Shown here: positions 53,677 to 63,671 of the stretch, piece after piece
Layout: each line of letters begins with the position of its first letter
How positions within the stretch are numbered: position 1 is the first letter of the stretch
From: Micromonospora qiuiae
GTDB taxonomy: Bacteria; Actinomycetota; Actinomycetes; Mycobacteriales; Micromonosporaceae
DNA length: 64,000 nt
Direction of reading: 5' to 3'
Assembly: GCF_016863555.1 (NCBI RefSeq)
Contig: NZ_BOPC01000004.1
Span: forward strand, 62,001 to 126,000
Made by a program: the position numbers and the translations under genes
Notes under the pieces: model-generated
Database searches by the model: none
What the model saw: only the letters and a program-made list of their open reading frames with translations
What the model was told of the DNA's origin: nothing

Positions 53677-54708
53677 CTAAGGCCGCCGTGGCGGCGCGGT
53701 GCTTTCGCGTACCACCAGCTCGGCGACCAGGTCGATCCGGCTGGTCGGCAGGGCCACCCCGCGCGCGAGGTCGAGCAGCATCTGGGTGGCGGTGCCGGCC
53801 ATGTCGCGCAACGGCTGGTTGACCGTGGTCAGCGCGGGGCCGATCCAGGCCGAGACCGGCAGGTTGTCGTACCCGACCACGGACAGGTCGGCCGGGACGT
53901 CGAGGCCGAGCTGCCGGGCCGCCCGCAGCACCCCCATCGCCTGCAGGTCCGAGCCGGCGAAGATCGCCGTAGGTCGGTCGGGCCCGCTCAGCAACTCGAT
54001 GCCCTGCCGGTAGCCGGCGTCGAGGTGGAAGGTCCCGGAGCGGACCAGGCAGGGATCGACGGGCACCCCGAACTCCTCGTGCGCGCAGCGGAAGCCCGCC
54101 GTGCGCGCCCGGGCGCACAGCACGCCCTGCGGACCGGAGATGATCGCGATCCGACGGTGCCCGAGCTCCAGCAGGTGGCGGGTGGCGAGCAGGCCGCCGT
54201 TCCAGTTGTTCGAGCCCACGGTGGGCACCGAGGCCGCACTGGCGCTGTCGGTGTCGATCACGACCACCGGGATCGCCTGGCGCCGCAACCGCTGCCGCTG
54301 CTGGCCGGTCAAGTTGCACATGACCAGCACGACGCCGAGCGGACGCCGGGCGATCACCGTGTCGAGCCACGACGGTGGCGGTCGGTGCGCGCCGTCCAGC
54401 TGCGTCAGCACCACGTTGAGCTGCTCGGCGGCGGTGATCGCTTCGACACCGCGGATGATTTCCAGTGCCCAGTCGGAGCCGAACTCGTGGAACACCAGGT
54501 CTATCTGCCCCACACCGGCGGCACGGCGGGCGCGGCGGCGGTAGCGGTGCCGCTCCAGACTGGCCTCGACGCGGGCCCTGGTGCCCGCCGCGACGTCCGA
54601 TCGTCCGTTGAGGACCTTGGAGACCGTCGCCGACGACACGCCGACCTCCCGCGCGATCGTCGCGATCGTCGCGGAGCCGAGCGCCGTCGGTGGACGGTGT
54701 ACGGTCAT
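53677..54708 (-). CDS. LacI-family repressor of the xylan genes
   Basis: 343 residues. ATIAREVGVSSATVSKVLNG is the LacI helix-turn-helix with the hinge helix after it. The C-terminal half is a periplasmic-binding-protein-like sensor (GVVLVMCNLTGQQ, IAIISGPQGV, VVGYDNLPVSAWIGPALTTV, the family's signature ending). It probably senses a xylo-oligosaccharide. Operators of matching sequence lie in its own leader and in front of the GH3 operon. Confidence 0.9.
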   Translation of the reverse strand: MTVHRPPTALGSATIATIAREVGVSSATVSKVLNGRSDVAAGTRARVEASLERHRYRRRARRAAGVGQIDLVFHEFGSDWALEIIRGVEAITAAEQLNVVLTQLDGAHRPPPSWLDTVIARRPLGVVLVMCNLTGQQRQRLRRQAIPVVVIDTDSASAASVPTVGSNNWNGGLLATRHLLELGHRRIAIISGPQGVLCARARTAGFRCAHEEFGVPVDPCLVRSGTFHLDAGYRQGIELLSGPDRPTAIFAGSDLQAMGVLRAARQLGLDVPADLSVVGYDNLPVSAWIGPALTTVNQPLRDMAGTATQMLLDLARGVALPTSRIDLVAELVVRESTAPPRRP

Positions 54709-54730
54709 CGGAATCCCTGCAACCGGTCGG

Positions 54731-54751
54731 CGAAATTTTCGGGGAACTGTA
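54731..54751 (-). promoter_or_regulatory. lacI operator and -10 box
   Basis: CGAAATTTTCG (54731-54741), arms CGAAA/TTTCG, lies 22 bases before the lacI start. A - strand TACAGT (54751-54746) is the best -10 candidate, so the operator covers the start point. This suggests autoregulation. No clear -35 box seen. Confidence 0.5.
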
Positions 54752-54866
54752 ACACGCAGGAAGCCGTCAGTGGTGACATCAGTCGATGGTATGGCGGCGA
54801 CGGCTGAGCGACAGGCAATCGCTTACCAGCACGGCACCCCCCGTGTGGACAGTGCCTTTCCAACCC

Positions 54867-54896
54867 TTGACACGGCCTTCTCAGCGCCCTTAGGTT
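54867..54896 (+). promoter_or_regulatory. sigma-70-type promoter of the GH3-ABC operon
   Basis: A perfect TTGACA (54867-54872), 18 bases and TAGGTT (54891-54896) predict a start near 54903, about 105 bases before the GH3 gene. Confidence 0.65.
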
Positions 54897-54923
54897 CCCG
54901 GACACGGGCGTCGAAGTGGTTTC

Positions 54924-54934
54924 CGAAATTTTCG
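54924..54934. promoter_or_regulatory. LacI-type operator in the GH3 operon leader
   Basis: CGAAATTTTCG, identical to the site in the lacI leader, lies ~20 bases after the predicted start point, a position for road-block repression. Confidence 0.65.
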
Positions 54935-55007
54935 ATAACCGCCGTGCCGCACGGCGGCTGGCACGGCCGCCGGGGCGACCTCGCGAGCGCGGCCGGAGGG
55001 GTTCGGC

Positions 55008-57395
55008 ATGACAAGTCAGCTTCCCGTCGACGATCGACCGGCGGCACCGGACGCCGATCGATGGCGCGACCCGACGCTGCGGCCCGACGAGCGGGCCGAC
55101 GCGCTCATCCCGCTGATGTCGCTTGAGGAAAAGGTCGCTCAGCTGGTCGGCCTCTGGGTCGGCGCCGACGAGTCCGGTGAGGGCGTCGCTCCCCATCAGA
55201 ACGACATGGTCGAGCACACCCCACCGTGGTCGGAGGCGATCCGGCACGGGCTGGGACAGCTGACCCGGCCGTTCGGGACCCGGCCGGTCGATCCGGTCCT
55301 CGGCGCCCGGTCCCTGGCCGCCTCCCAGGCGCAGATCGTGGCGGCCAGCCGATTCGGCATACCGGCGCAGGTCCACGAGGAGTGCCTCACCGGCTTTGCC
55401 GCCTGGCGTGCCACGGTCTACCCCGCGCCGCTGTGCTGGGGCGCGGCGTTCGATCCCGACCTGGTGGAGGAGATGGCCGGCCGGATCGGCCGCTCCATGC
55501 GGGCCGTCGGTGTCCACCAGGGACTGGCTCCGGTGCTGGACGTGACCCGCGACTACCGGTGGGGGCGGACCGAGGAGACGATCGGCGAGGATCCCCACCT
55601 GGTCGGCACCATCGGCGCGGCGTACGTGCGCGGGCTGGAACGGGCCGGCGTGGTGGCCACGCTCAAGCACTTCGCCGGCTACTCGGCCTCCCGGGGCGGA
55701 CGAAACCTGGCCCCGGTGCCGATGGGAGACCGGGAACTCGCCGACGTGATCCTGCCACCGTTCGAGATGGCCCTGCGGCTGGGCGGTGCGCGGTCGGTCA
55801 TGCACTCCTACGCCGAGATCGACGGAGTGCCGGTGGCTGCCGACGAACACCTGCTGACCCGGGTGCTGCGCGAGCGGTGGGGATTCACCGGGACGCTGGT
55901 CGCCGACTACTTCGCCGTCCGGTTCCTCCAGACCCTGCACGGCGTCGCCGCCGACGCCGGCGAGGCCGCCGGCCTGGCGCTGCGTGCCGGCATCGACGTG
56001 GAGCTGCCGACGGTCGACGCCTACGGCGCACCGCTGGTGGCCGCGGTGCGCACCGGCGCGGTCGACGAGGCGCTGATCGACCGGGCCCTGCGCCGGGTGC
56101 TGATCCAGAAAATCGAACTGGGGCTGCTCGACGACGGGTGGCGGGCGCTCCCCACCGACCTCGACGAGCTGCGCCTGGACGACGACGCCGACCGGGAGGT
56201 GGCGCTGCGGCTGGCCCGCCAGTCCGTGGTCCTGCTGCGCAACCGCGACGGGCTGCTGCCGCTCGCCGCCGACCAGCACGTCGCGCTGGTCGGCCCGGTC
56301 GCGGACGACCCGATGGCGATGCTCGGCTGCTACTCGTTCCCGCTGCATGTCGGGGTGCACCATCCGGAGTACGGCACCGGTCTGGAGATCCCGTCGCTGC
56401 GCGCGGCGCTGCACCGACGGCATCCGCGACTCACCCACGTGCCCGGCACCACCATCACCGGGGACGACACCACCGGCATCGCCGCCGCCGTCGAGGCCGC
56501 GACCGCCGCCGACGTGTGCGTGCTCGCCGTGGGCGACCGGGCAGGCATGTTCGGCCGGGGCACCTCCGGCGAGGGCTGCGACGCGGTCGACCTCCAGTTG
56601 CCCGGAGTGCAGGCCGAGCTGGTGCGCGCGGTGCTCGCCACCGGGACCCCGGTGGTGCTCGTGGTGCTTTCCGGCCGCCCGTACGCGCTCGGCGCCGAGG
56701 TGGACGACGCGGGCGCCATCGTCCAGGCATTCTTTCCCGGTCAGCTCGGCGGCCAGGCGTTGGCCGACGTGCTCACCGGCGAGGTCGCCCCATCCGGACG
56801 GCTGCCGGTCAGCGTGCCCCGGCACGCCGGTGGCCTGCCCGGCACGTATCTCACCCCGCCCCTGGGCCGCCGCACCCAGGTGTCGTCGGTGGATCCGACG
56901 CCTGCCTTCCCGTTCGGCCACGGCCTCGGCTACACCACCTTCGACTGGTCCGAGGCACGGGTGATCGGGGATCCGGCCGGCGACACCGGCGGACCGGTCG
57001 GCTGGCCGGTCGACGGAGAGGTCACGGTCGGCATCACGGTCCGCAACACCGGTTCGCGGGCCGGTGCCGACGTGGTGCAGCTCTACCTGCACGACCCGGT
57101 GGCGCAGACCACGCGACCGGTGGTCCGCCTGATCGGTTACGCGCGGGTGCCGCTGGAGCCGGGTGCGGCGGCCCGGGTCACCTTCGGGGTCCCCGCCGAC
57201 CTCACCTCGTTCACCGGCGTACGCGGCCGGCGCATCGTCGAGCCCGGTGACGTACAGCTGCTCCTCGGCCGGTCCAGTGGCGACATCGTCGAGCGCCTCG
57301 CGCTACGGCTGGTGGGCGACGAACGCGAGACCGGTCACCACCGGCAGCTCGTACCCACGGTGACCGTCGAGCCGGTCCCGGAGCAACGACGATGA
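55008..57395 (+). CDS. GH3 beta-xylosidase/beta-glucosidase, cytoplasmic
   Basis: 795 residues without a signal peptide. GH3 N-terminal domain with IPAQVHEECLTG and LKHFAGYSASRGGRN. The nucleophile is probably D300 in GTLVADYFAV. The GH3 C-terminal alpha/beta domain and a fibronectin-III-like domain (DVVQLYLHDP) complete it. Context points to xylo-oligosaccharides as substrate. ATG 55008 has GGAGGGG at 7 bases. Its stop overlaps the first permease gene (ATGA), giving one operon: GH3, two permeases, binding protein. Confidence 0.9.
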   Translation: MTSQLPVDDRPAAPDADRWRDPTLRPDERADALIPLMSLEEKVAQLVGLWVGADESGEGVAPHQNDMVEHTPPWSEAIRHGLGQLTRPFGTRPVDPVLGARSLAASQAQIVAASRFGIPAQVHEECLTGFAAWRATVYPAPLCWGAAFDPDLVEEMAGRIGRSMRAVGVHQGLAPVLDVTRDYRWGRTEETIGEDPHLVGTIGAAYVRGLERAGVVATLKHFAGYSASRGGRNLAPVPMGDRELADVILPPFEMALRLGGARSVMHSYAEIDGVPVAADEHLLTRVLRERWGFTGTLVADYFAVRFLQTLHGVAADAGEAAGLALRAGIDVELPTVDAYGAPLVAAVRTGAVDEALIDRALRRVLIQKIELGLLDDGWRALPTDLDELRLDDDADREVALRLARQSVVLLRNRDGLLPLAADQHVALVGPVADDPMAMLGCYSFPLHVGVHHPEYGTGLEIPSLRAALHRRHPRLTHVPGTTITGDDTTGIAAAVEAATAADVCVLAVGDRAGMFGRGTSGEGCDAVDLQLPGVQAELVRAVLATGTPVVLVVLSGRPYALGAEVDDAGAIVQAFFPGQLGGQALADVLTGEVAPSGRLPVSVPRHAGGLPGTYLTPPLGRRTQVSSVDPTPAFPFGHGLGYTTFDWSEARVIGDPAGDTGGPVGWPVDGEVTVGITVRNTGSRAGADVVQLYLHDPVAQTTRPVVRLIGYARVPLEPGAAARVTFGVPADLTSFTGVRGRRIVEPGDVQLLLGRSSGDIVERLALRLVGDERETGHHRQLVPTVTVEPVPEQRR

Positions 57396-58375
57396 GCAGC
57401 CCGACCGTCCTGGCCTCGCCCGCGCCGGCCACGGGACCGGCCACCCCACCTCCCGCGGCGCCCCGGGCCGCCCGCCGCACCTGGCGCCGGGCGCTGCGGC
57501 GCGACTGGCAGCTCTACTCGCTGGCAATCCTGCCGCTGCTGTTCTTCCTGATCTTCCGGTACCTGCCGATGATCGGCAACGTGATCGCCTTCCGGCGGTT
57601 CCAGCCCGGCGGCAGCATCTTCGGCGAGTACTGGGTGGGACTGCGGTACTTCAAGATGTTCCTCACCGACCCCACGTTCTGGAACGTCTTCACCAACACC
57701 CTGGTGCTCGGCGGGCTGACCCTGCTGTTCTGTTTCCCGCTCCCGATCGTGCTGGCGCTGCTGCTCAACGAGGTGCGGGCCCGCAGGCTCAAGCGTTTCG
57801 TGCAGTCCGTGTCGTACCTGCCGCACTTCCTGTCCATCGTGATCGTGGCCGCCATCGTCATGCAGTTGCTGTCCATGGACGGCACCGTGAACCAGTTCGT
57901 CCGGGCGGTCGGTGGCGAGGAGACCGCGTTCCTGCAACGGCCCGAGTGGTTCCGCACCATCTACGTCTCCTCCGAGGTGTGGCAGACGGTGGGCTGGGGG
58001 ACGATCCTCTACCTGGCGGCGCTCACCACCATCGACGACGACCTGTACGAGGCGGCCCGGATCGACGGCGCCAACCGGTGGCGGCAGACCTGGCACGTCA
58101 CCCTGCCGGGGATCCGTCCGACCATGGTGACGCTGCTGATCCTCAACATCGGCACCTTCATGGCGGTCGGGTTCGAGAAGATCCTGCTGTTGTACAACCC
58201 GCTGACCTATCCGACCGCCGACGTCATCTCCACCTATCTGTTCCGGGTGGGCTTCACGTCCAGCAACTTCAGCTACGCCGCGGCGATCGGCCTGTTCGAG
58301 GCGGTGATCGGGTTGGTCCTGGTGCTGTCGGCCAATCTGATCGCCCGTCGCACGGTGGGGACGAGCCTGTGGTGA
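57392..58375 (+). CDS. ABC sugar transporter permease (LplB-type)
   Basis: 327 residues with six membrane helices after a Pro/Ala-rich N-terminus. EAARIDGANRWRQTWHVTLP is the EAA loop that contacts the ATPase. It resembles LplB/YteP permeases for complex oligosaccharides. The start overlaps the GH3 stop by 4 bases. Confidence 0.9.
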   Translation: MSSPTVLASPAPATGPATPPPAAPRAARRTWRRALRRDWQLYSLAILPLLFFLIFRYLPMIGNVIAFRRFQPGGSIFGEYWVGLRYFKMFLTDPTFWNVFTNTLVLGGLTLLFCFPLPIVLALLLNEVRARRLKRFVQSVSYLPHFLSIVIVAAIVMQLLSMDGTVNQFVRAVGGEETAFLQRPEWFRTIYVSSEVWQTVGWGTILYLAALTTIDDDLYEAARIDGANRWRQTWHVTLPGIRPTMVTLLILNIGTFMAVGFEKILLLYNPLTYPTADVISTYLFRVGFTSSNFSYAAAIGLFEAVIGLVLVLSANLIARRTVGTSLW

Positions 58376-59307
58376 CCGTCGAGGCCGTCGAGCGGGCCAC
58401 CGAGGTCGAGCCACGGCCCCGTCGGCGCCCGGGCATCCGGCAGACCCGCGGCTACCGGGTGTTCCAGGTGGTCAACGCGATCATCCTGACCCTCGTGGTG
58501 GTGGTGACGCTCTACCCGTTCGTCAACATCGTGGCCCGCTCGATGAGCCACGAGGCGTACATCATCGCCGGGCAGGTGAACCTGGTGCCGCGTGGGTTCA
58601 CCCTCGACACGTACCAGTTGGTGATGTCCGACCCGCTGTTCTGGACGAACTACCGCAACACGGTGTTCTACACGGTCACCGCGACGCTCATCTCGATCGT
58701 GATGACCACCTGCTACGCGTACGTGCTGTCGAAGAAGCACCTCAAGGGGCGCAGCGCCCTGGTGGGCATCGCGGTGTTCACCATGTTCTTCTCCGGCGGC
58801 CTGATCCCCAACTACGTCCTGGTCACCAGCCTGGGCCTGAAGAACAGCGTCTGGGCGATCGCGCTGCCCAACGCCATCAACGTGTTCAACCTGCTGGTGA
58901 TGAAGGCGTTCTTCGAGAGCCTGCCGGTCGAGTTGGAGGAGGCCGCCGCCGTCGACGGGCTCAACACGTACGGCATCCTGTTGCGGATCGTGCTGCCGCT
59001 GTCGAAGGCCATCGTCGCCACGATGGTGCTCTTCTATGCGGTGGCCTTCTGGAACTCCTGGTTCGCGGCTTTCCTCTACATGGACCGACAGGAGCTGTGG
59101 CCGGTCACCATCTACCTGCGCAACCTGATCGCCGGCGCCACCGGCGCGGAGAACATCGGGGCCATCGCCGAGGCGGACGAGGTACAGGCCGAGGCGACGC
59201 TCAAGTCCGTGACCATCGTGCTCACCACCCTTCCCATCCTGCTGGTCTATCCCTTCGTCCAGCGGTACTTCGTCCGGGGCATCATGCTCGGCGCGGTGAA
59301 GGGCTGA
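58372..59307 (+). CDS. ABC sugar transporter permease (YtcP/LplC-type)
   Basis: 311 residues, six membrane helices. EEAAAVDGLNTYGILLRIVL is the EAA loop. It is the partner of the preceding permease. GTG 58372 overlaps the preceding stop as GTGA; a longer frame upstream is a shadow. Confidence 0.9.
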   Translation: MTVEAVERATEVEPRPRRRPGIRQTRGYRVFQVVNAIILTLVVVVTLYPFVNIVARSMSHEAYIIAGQVNLVPRGFTLDTYQLVMSDPLFWTNYRNTVFYTVTATLISIVMTTCYAYVLSKKHLKGRSALVGIAVFTMFFSGGLIPNYVLVTSLGLKNSVWAIALPNAINVFNLLVMKAFFESLPVELEEAAAVDGLNTYGILLRIVLPLSKAIVATMVLFYAVAFWNSWFAAFLYMDRQELWPVTIYLRNLIAGATGAENIGAIAEADEVQAEATLKSVTIVLTTLPILLVYPFVQRYFVRGIMLGAVKG

Positions 59308-59353
59308 GACCGGCGTACCCACCCTCCCACCACCGCAGTTGAAAGGATTCGCC

Positions 59354-60982
59354 ATGTTCCGCAGATCGTGGCGTCACGCAGCGGCAGCCACGGCCGCGTT
59401 GTTCGCCCTCACCAGCGTCACCGCCTGTGGCGACGACCCGTCCGGCACCGAGAACCGGGCCGGCGCGATGGAGAACTACGCAGTCGGTACGCAGTTCAAG
59501 GCCACCGAACCGGTTTCCTTCTCCATCCTCTACAACAACCACCCGAACTACCCCCTCAGTGAGGACTGGCTGTTCTGGTCGGAGCTGAAGTCCCGGACGA
59601 ACGTCAGCCTCGAGAAGGTCGCGGTGCCGCTGAGCGACTACAACCAGAAGCGCAGCCTGCTCATCGGGGCCGGCGACGCTCCGCTGCTCATCCCGAAGAC
59701 GTATCCGCCGGACGTGCACGCGTACGTCTCCTCCGGGGCGATCCTGCCGGTCAGCGACTATCTCGACCTGATGCCGAACTTCAAGGACAAGATCGAGAAG
59801 TGGAGCCTGCAGCCTGAGCTGGACACGCTTCGCCAGGCGGACGGCAAGTTCTACCTCCTGCCCGGCGTGCACGAGAAGCCCTGGCACGAGTACTCGCTGG
59901 TGGTCCGCACCGACATCCTCGACGAGCTGAACCTGGAGGTCCCGAAGACCTGGGACGACGTCTACACCATGCTCAAGGCGATGAAGGCGAAGTACCCGAA
60001 CATCTACCCGTTCTCCGACCGGTACAGCCAGCCCAACCCGGCGGGTAACCTGCTGAACCTGCTGGCCGTGTCGTACGGCTTGGAGGGCGCGGGTTGGAAC
60101 TTCCAGCACATGAGCTGGAACGCTCAGGCGCAGAAGTTCGAGTACACCGGCGCCACCGAGCAGTACAAGCAGATGTTGCAGTACCTCAACAAGCTGGTCG
60201 CCGAGAAGCTGCTCGACCCGGAGAGCTTCACCCAGACCGACGACCTCGCCCGGCAGAAACTCGCCAACAGCAAGTCCTTCGTGATCAGCGGCAATGCCCA
60301 GGCACTGGTGAACGACTACCGGCCCGACCTGGCGGCGACCAACCCGAAGGCCAAGGTCACGAAGATTCCGCTGCCGATCGGCCCGGCCGGTGAGATCAAC
60401 CCGACCAGTCGACTGGAGAACGGCATGATGATCTCCTCGAAGGCCCGGGAGAGCAAGAACTTCGTGGCCATGATGCAGTTCGTCGACTGGCTGTGGTATT
60501 CCGACGAGGGCCAGGAGTTCGCCAGGTGGGGCGTGGAGGGCACCACCTTCGTCAAGGACGCTGCCGGCAAGCACAGCCTCGCCAAGGACGTCGACATGAT
60601 CGGCCTCAACCCGGGGGCGCCCAAGCACCTCCAGAAGGACTTCGGCTTCGCCAACGGGGTGTTCGCCTACGGCGGCAAGCCCGAGCTGGTGCAGGCGTTC
60701 TTCTCCGAAGAGGAGCAGGAGTTCCAGGCCGTCATGAACGCCCGGACGCCGAAGTCGCCGCCGCCGCCCTACCCGCTCAGCGACGAGGAGCGGGAGCAGG
60801 TGTCGCTCTGGGAGACCCCGCTGAAGGACCACGTGTACCAGGCCACCCTCCAGTTCGTCCTCGGGCAGCGTGACTTCGCCCAGTGGGACGCCTACGTGGC
60901 GGAGTTGAAGAGCAAGAACATGGACGCCTACCTGGAGACGGTCAACAAGGCGTACGAGCGCTACCGCGACAAGCACAACTGA
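59354..60982 (+). CDS. ABC transporter substrate-binding lipoprotein (LipO/YtcQ-type)
   Basis: 542 residues. Signal peptide with lipobox SVTAC (Cys 25) and a large type-1 solute-binding fold (FSILYNNHPNYP, VRTDILDELNLEVPKTWDD). Length and partners match LipO/YtcQ proteins that bind oligosaccharides. Xylo-oligosaccharides are inferred from context. ATG 59354 has GAAAGGA at 7 bases. No ATPase gene accompanies it; a shared MsiK-type ATPase elsewhere is likely. Confidence 0.92.
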   Translation: MFRRSWRHAAAATAALFALTSVTACGDDPSGTENRAGAMENYAVGTQFKATEPVSFSILYNNHPNYPLSEDWLFWSELKSRTNVSLEKVAVPLSDYNQKRSLLIGAGDAPLLIPKTYPPDVHAYVSSGAILPVSDYLDLMPNFKDKIEKWSLQPELDTLRQADGKFYLLPGVHEKPWHEYSLVVRTDILDELNLEVPKTWDDVYTMLKAMKAKYPNIYPFSDRYSQPNPAGNLLNLLAVSYGLEGAGWNFQHMSWNAQAQKFEYTGATEQYKQMLQYLNKLVAEKLLDPESFTQTDDLARQKLANSKSFVISGNAQALVNDYRPDLAATNPKAKVTKIPLPIGPAGEINPTSRLENGMMISSKARESKNFVAMMQFVDWLWYSDEGQEFARWGVEGTTFVKDAAGKHSLAKDVDMIGLNPGAPKHLQKDFGFANGVFAYGGKPELVQAFFSEEEQEFQAVMNARTPKSPPPPYPLSDEEREQVSLWETPLKDHVYQATLQFVLGQRDFAQWDAYVAELKSKNMDAYLETVNKAYERYRDKHN

Positions 60983-60988
60983 TGCCTG

Positions 60989-61022
60989 GCCGGTCCGGTC
61001 GTGTCGGCGCGACCGGACCGGC
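60989..61022. terminator. terminator after the binding-protein gene
   Basis: A 13-bp perfect stem (60989-61001 with 61010-61022) with an 8-base loop. Confidence 0.7.
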
Positions 61023-61064
61023 TGCCACCTTAGACAAAGCCCGCCCGAAGCGATGAGGACACCG

Positions 61065-61745
61065 ATGCGCACACGGGAGTTCGGCGCGGGTCCGCTGTCC
61101 CGCGTCGCCGCCCTGATCTACACGCTGCTCGTGGTCGAGCTGCTGCTGGTGCTCTGCGCGGCACCCGGCCTGGTGGCGCTCTTCGCGTTGGAACGACACG
61201 CGAGCAACCTGCCACTGGTCGCCGCCTGCGCGGTGCCGCTCGGCCCGGCGTTCTCCGCCGCGCTGTACACGCTGCACCACCAGCGTCTCGACCTGACCGA
61301 GCTGCGCCCGTCGCGGCTGTTCTGGCGCGGGTACCGGGCCAACCTGGCCGGTTCGCTGCTGGTCTGGGTGCCGGCGCTGCTGTGGCTGACCGTCATCGCG
61401 ATCAACCTGGTCAACCTGTCGGCGGCCGGGGTACCCCGCTGGTGGGCGGTGCTGCTGGTGCTGGTCGGCGCGGGGGTGGCCGTGGTCGGGGTCAACGCGC
61501 TGGTGATCACCTCGCTGTTCGTGTTCCGGCTGCGCGACGTCGTGCGGCTGGCCGGGTACTTCGTGCTGCGTGCGCCGCAGGTGACGGTCGGCACCGCGTT
61601 GCTGCTGGTCGCGGCGACGGTGCTCACGCTGGTCGCGTCGGAGGCGGCGCTCGCTGCGCTCGGTTCGGTGCTGGCGCTGGCGCTGGTCCGCGGCGGCCAG
61701 CCGATGATCACCACCATCCGACAGGAGTTCACCCGTCTTGAATGA
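61065..61745 (+). CDS. DUF624 (YesL-like) membrane protein
   Basis: 226 residues with about five membrane helices and a family-typical N-terminus. DUF624 proteins accompany LplB/YtcP-type sugar transporters; their function is unknown. ATG 61065 has GAGG at 6 bases; ATG 61053 is an alternative. It lies after the terminator at 60989-61022 and may be read through from the ABC operon. Confidence 0.75.
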   Translation: MRTREFGAGPLSRVAALIYTLLVVELLLVLCAAPGLVALFALERHASNLPLVAACAVPLGPAFSAALYTLHHQRLDLTELRPSRLFWRGYRANLAGSLLVWVPALLWLTVIAINLVNLSAAGVPRWWAVLLVLVGAGVAVVGVNALVITSLFVFRLRDVVRLAGYFVLRAPQVTVGTALLLVAATVLTLVASEAALAALGSVLALALVRGGQPMITTIRQEFTRLE

Positions 61746-61843
61746 GATACCCGACCGCTGTTGCGGAGCGGCGCGCCGATCTGCCCGGCGGCCGTGGCGT
61801 CGTCCCACATGCCGCCGACCGCGCCTCGGCGTCGGGGGTGGGA

Positions 61844-62560
61844 TCAGGAACGGGTGCGGCTCGGGCGACCGACGAGCAGCGCCACCGCGGTCAGGGCGAC
61901 CGCGCCCCAGGCCGGTGTCCAGTGGGGTTCGCGCTGAACCCAGGCGCCGACCGCCCCGCCGGCGGCATAGCTGGCGATCGTGAGTAGACCCAGCAGAATG
62001 CCGAGCTCGGCCCGGCCCCGGTCGGCACGGGGGTGGGTGAGCCAGCGTACGGCGTACTGGCCGGTCTTCTGCACCGTGCCCGACTGGTAGGTCGTGGTGG
62101 TGGCGAACCCGGCCGTGCTGGTGAGCAGTGTCGCGAGTGCTCCCATGGCGAGAGCGCCGCTGGCGGCGAGCACGATCCGGAAGCTCGCGTGGTGCCGGCC
62201 GTACGCGAGCAGCACGTTGAGTACCGCCCAGAGCACCAGGGCCGCCTCGGTGATCACCAGGTTCACCCACGTCGCCGCCCGGCCACGCCGCTGTCCGCGC
62301 AGCCAACTGGCGATTCCCGCACCCGCCCCGAACGCGACCAGTGCGGCCGCCGACGCCGGCCAGGCCGGGTGCTCCCCGGCGGGCCCCAGGCCGAGGAAGA
62401 TCGCGTTTCCGGACTGGTTGGCGACGAAGGCGCCGTAGCGCAGAAACGCGAAGGCGTCCATGGCGCCGGCGATGCCGGTGGTGAGCGCCAAGGCCAGCAG
62501 CGGATGCCGGAACTCCTGGTACGAGTCCGTTGCGTCGCGCGCGGCTCCGCCAGACGGCAT
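61844..62560 (-). CDS. DUF1275 (YoaK-like) membrane protein
   Basis: 238 residues with six membrane helices. GIAGAMDAFAFLRYGAFVAN, then QSGNAIFLGLG is the DUF1275 signature, followed by TTTYQSGTVQK. Function unknown. It is divergent from ureA. Confidence 0.82.
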   Translation of the reverse strand: MPSGGAARDATDSYQEFRHPLLALALTTGIAGAMDAFAFLRYGAFVANQSGNAIFLGLGPAGEHPAWPASAAALVAFGAGAGIASWLRGQRRGRAATWVNLVITEAALVLWAVLNVLLAYGRHHASFRIVLAASGALAMGALATLLTSTAGFATTTTYQSGTVQKTGQYAVRWLTHPRADRGRAELGILLGLLTIASYAAGGAVGAWVQREPHWTPAWGAVALTAVALLVGRPSRTRS

Positions 62561-62835
62561 GGGCTCAGCGGCTCGGGCGCCGGTGCCCAGGTACGCCGTA
62601 CGTCATCGTCTCTCCCAACCCAGCCCATATTTGCCCATAGCCCCAGGAACCTCTGAATAATCGCAAAGCCGGTCGGATCCGGGTAAACCTTCCCTAGAGT
62701 TGGGATCGCATCGGAAGGTCAACGAGCTGAGTCGCCGAGCCCGTCCCGAGGCGGTTCGACGCGCCCCCGGCGTCGGTGGTGGATCCACCCCCTGACCGGT
62801 GACGTCACTCGGCGACCGCTGAAAAGGATCAGGAC

Positions 62836-63138
62836 ATGCATCTCACACCGAGAGAGTTCGACAAGCTCACCATCCACTCGTTGGCGATGGTGGCCAATGC
62901 CCGCAGGGCGAAGGGTCTGAAACTCAACCATCCCGAGGCGGTGGCGGTGATCTGCGCCGCTGCCCTGGAGGGTGCCCGCGAGGGCAAGAACGTCGAAGAG
63001 GTCATGAACGAGGCGCGCAGCGTACTCAAGACGAACGACGTCCTGCCCGGCGTGGGAGACATGATCCCGATGGTCCAGGTCGAGGCGGTGTTCACCGACG
63101 GATCCCGGCTGGTCACCATCCACTCCCCCATTCAGTGA
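62836..63138 (+). CDS. ureA: urease gamma subunit
   Basis: 100 residues, the family length: [16 protein letters not shown] and [19 protein letters not shown]. It is part of the nickel enzyme that splits urea into ammonia and carbon dioxide. AAAAGGA lies upstream of ATG 62836. The 275-base region before it (62561-62835) contains a possible -10 (TAGAGT, 62695-62700) but no clear -35. Confidence 0.95.
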   Translation: MHLTPREFDKLTIHSLAMVANARRAKGLKLNHPEAVAVICAAALEGAREGKNVEEVMNEARSVLKTNDVLPGVGDMIPMVQVEAVFTDGSRLVTIHSPIQ

Positions 63139-63168
63139 GGCGCCCCCACTCCATAAAGCGAGGAAGAC

Positions 63169-63633
63169 ATGGCGAAACAGCATCCCGGCCCGAACTCGAA
63201 GCACCTGCGACCCATCGGCGGCTACCGGCTGAGCGACCAGCCACTGGAACTCAACGCCGGCCGTCCGGTGACCGAACTTGCCGTACACAACACCGGTGAT
63301 CGGCCCATCCAGGTCGGCTCCCACTTCCACTTCTTCGAGGCGAACCGCTTCCTCGAATTCGACCGGGAGGCCGCCTTCGGCAAACGGCTCAACATTCCCG
63401 CCACGACCTCGATCCGGTTCGAGCCGGGCGACCGGAAGACCGTGCAGCTGGTGCCGTACGGGGGTCGGCAGCGCGTGTTCGGCTTCAACGGTCTGGTCCA
63501 GGGCTGGACCGGTGACGACCCGACACCGCCGGACTACCGGCCCGATCGCGCCCAGTCTCTGCACAACGCGAAGGCACGGGGCTTCAAGTTCAGTGCGCAG
63601 CAGCAGGACCAGGGCGAGAACAAGAAGCAGTAG
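63169..63633 (+). CDS. ureB: urease beta subunit
   Basis: 154 residues, slightly long, with an extra polar C-terminal tail. [18 protein letters not shown] is the family signature. GAGGAAG precedes ATG 63169, 30 bases after ureA. Confidence 0.95.
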   Translation: MAKQHPGPNSKHLRPIGGYRLSDQPLELNAGRPVTELAVHNTGDRPIQVGSHFHFFEANRFLEFDREAAFGKRLNIPATTSIRFEPGDRKTVQLVPYGGRQRVFGFNGLVQGWTGDDPTPPDYRPDRAQSLHNAKARGFKFSAQQQDQGENKKQ

Positions 63634-63671
63634 CAGCGACGAGCGCGTACCGAACCTGGAGCGGAAGAGTC

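Noticed and set aside
54705..57092. 795-codon - strand open frame
   Set aside because: Antisense to the GH3 gene; composition is biased and no motif is seen.
62561..62835. GlnR box upstream of ureA
   Set aside because: GGGTAAACC recalls half of a GlnR site, but the second half is absent, so no site is claimed.
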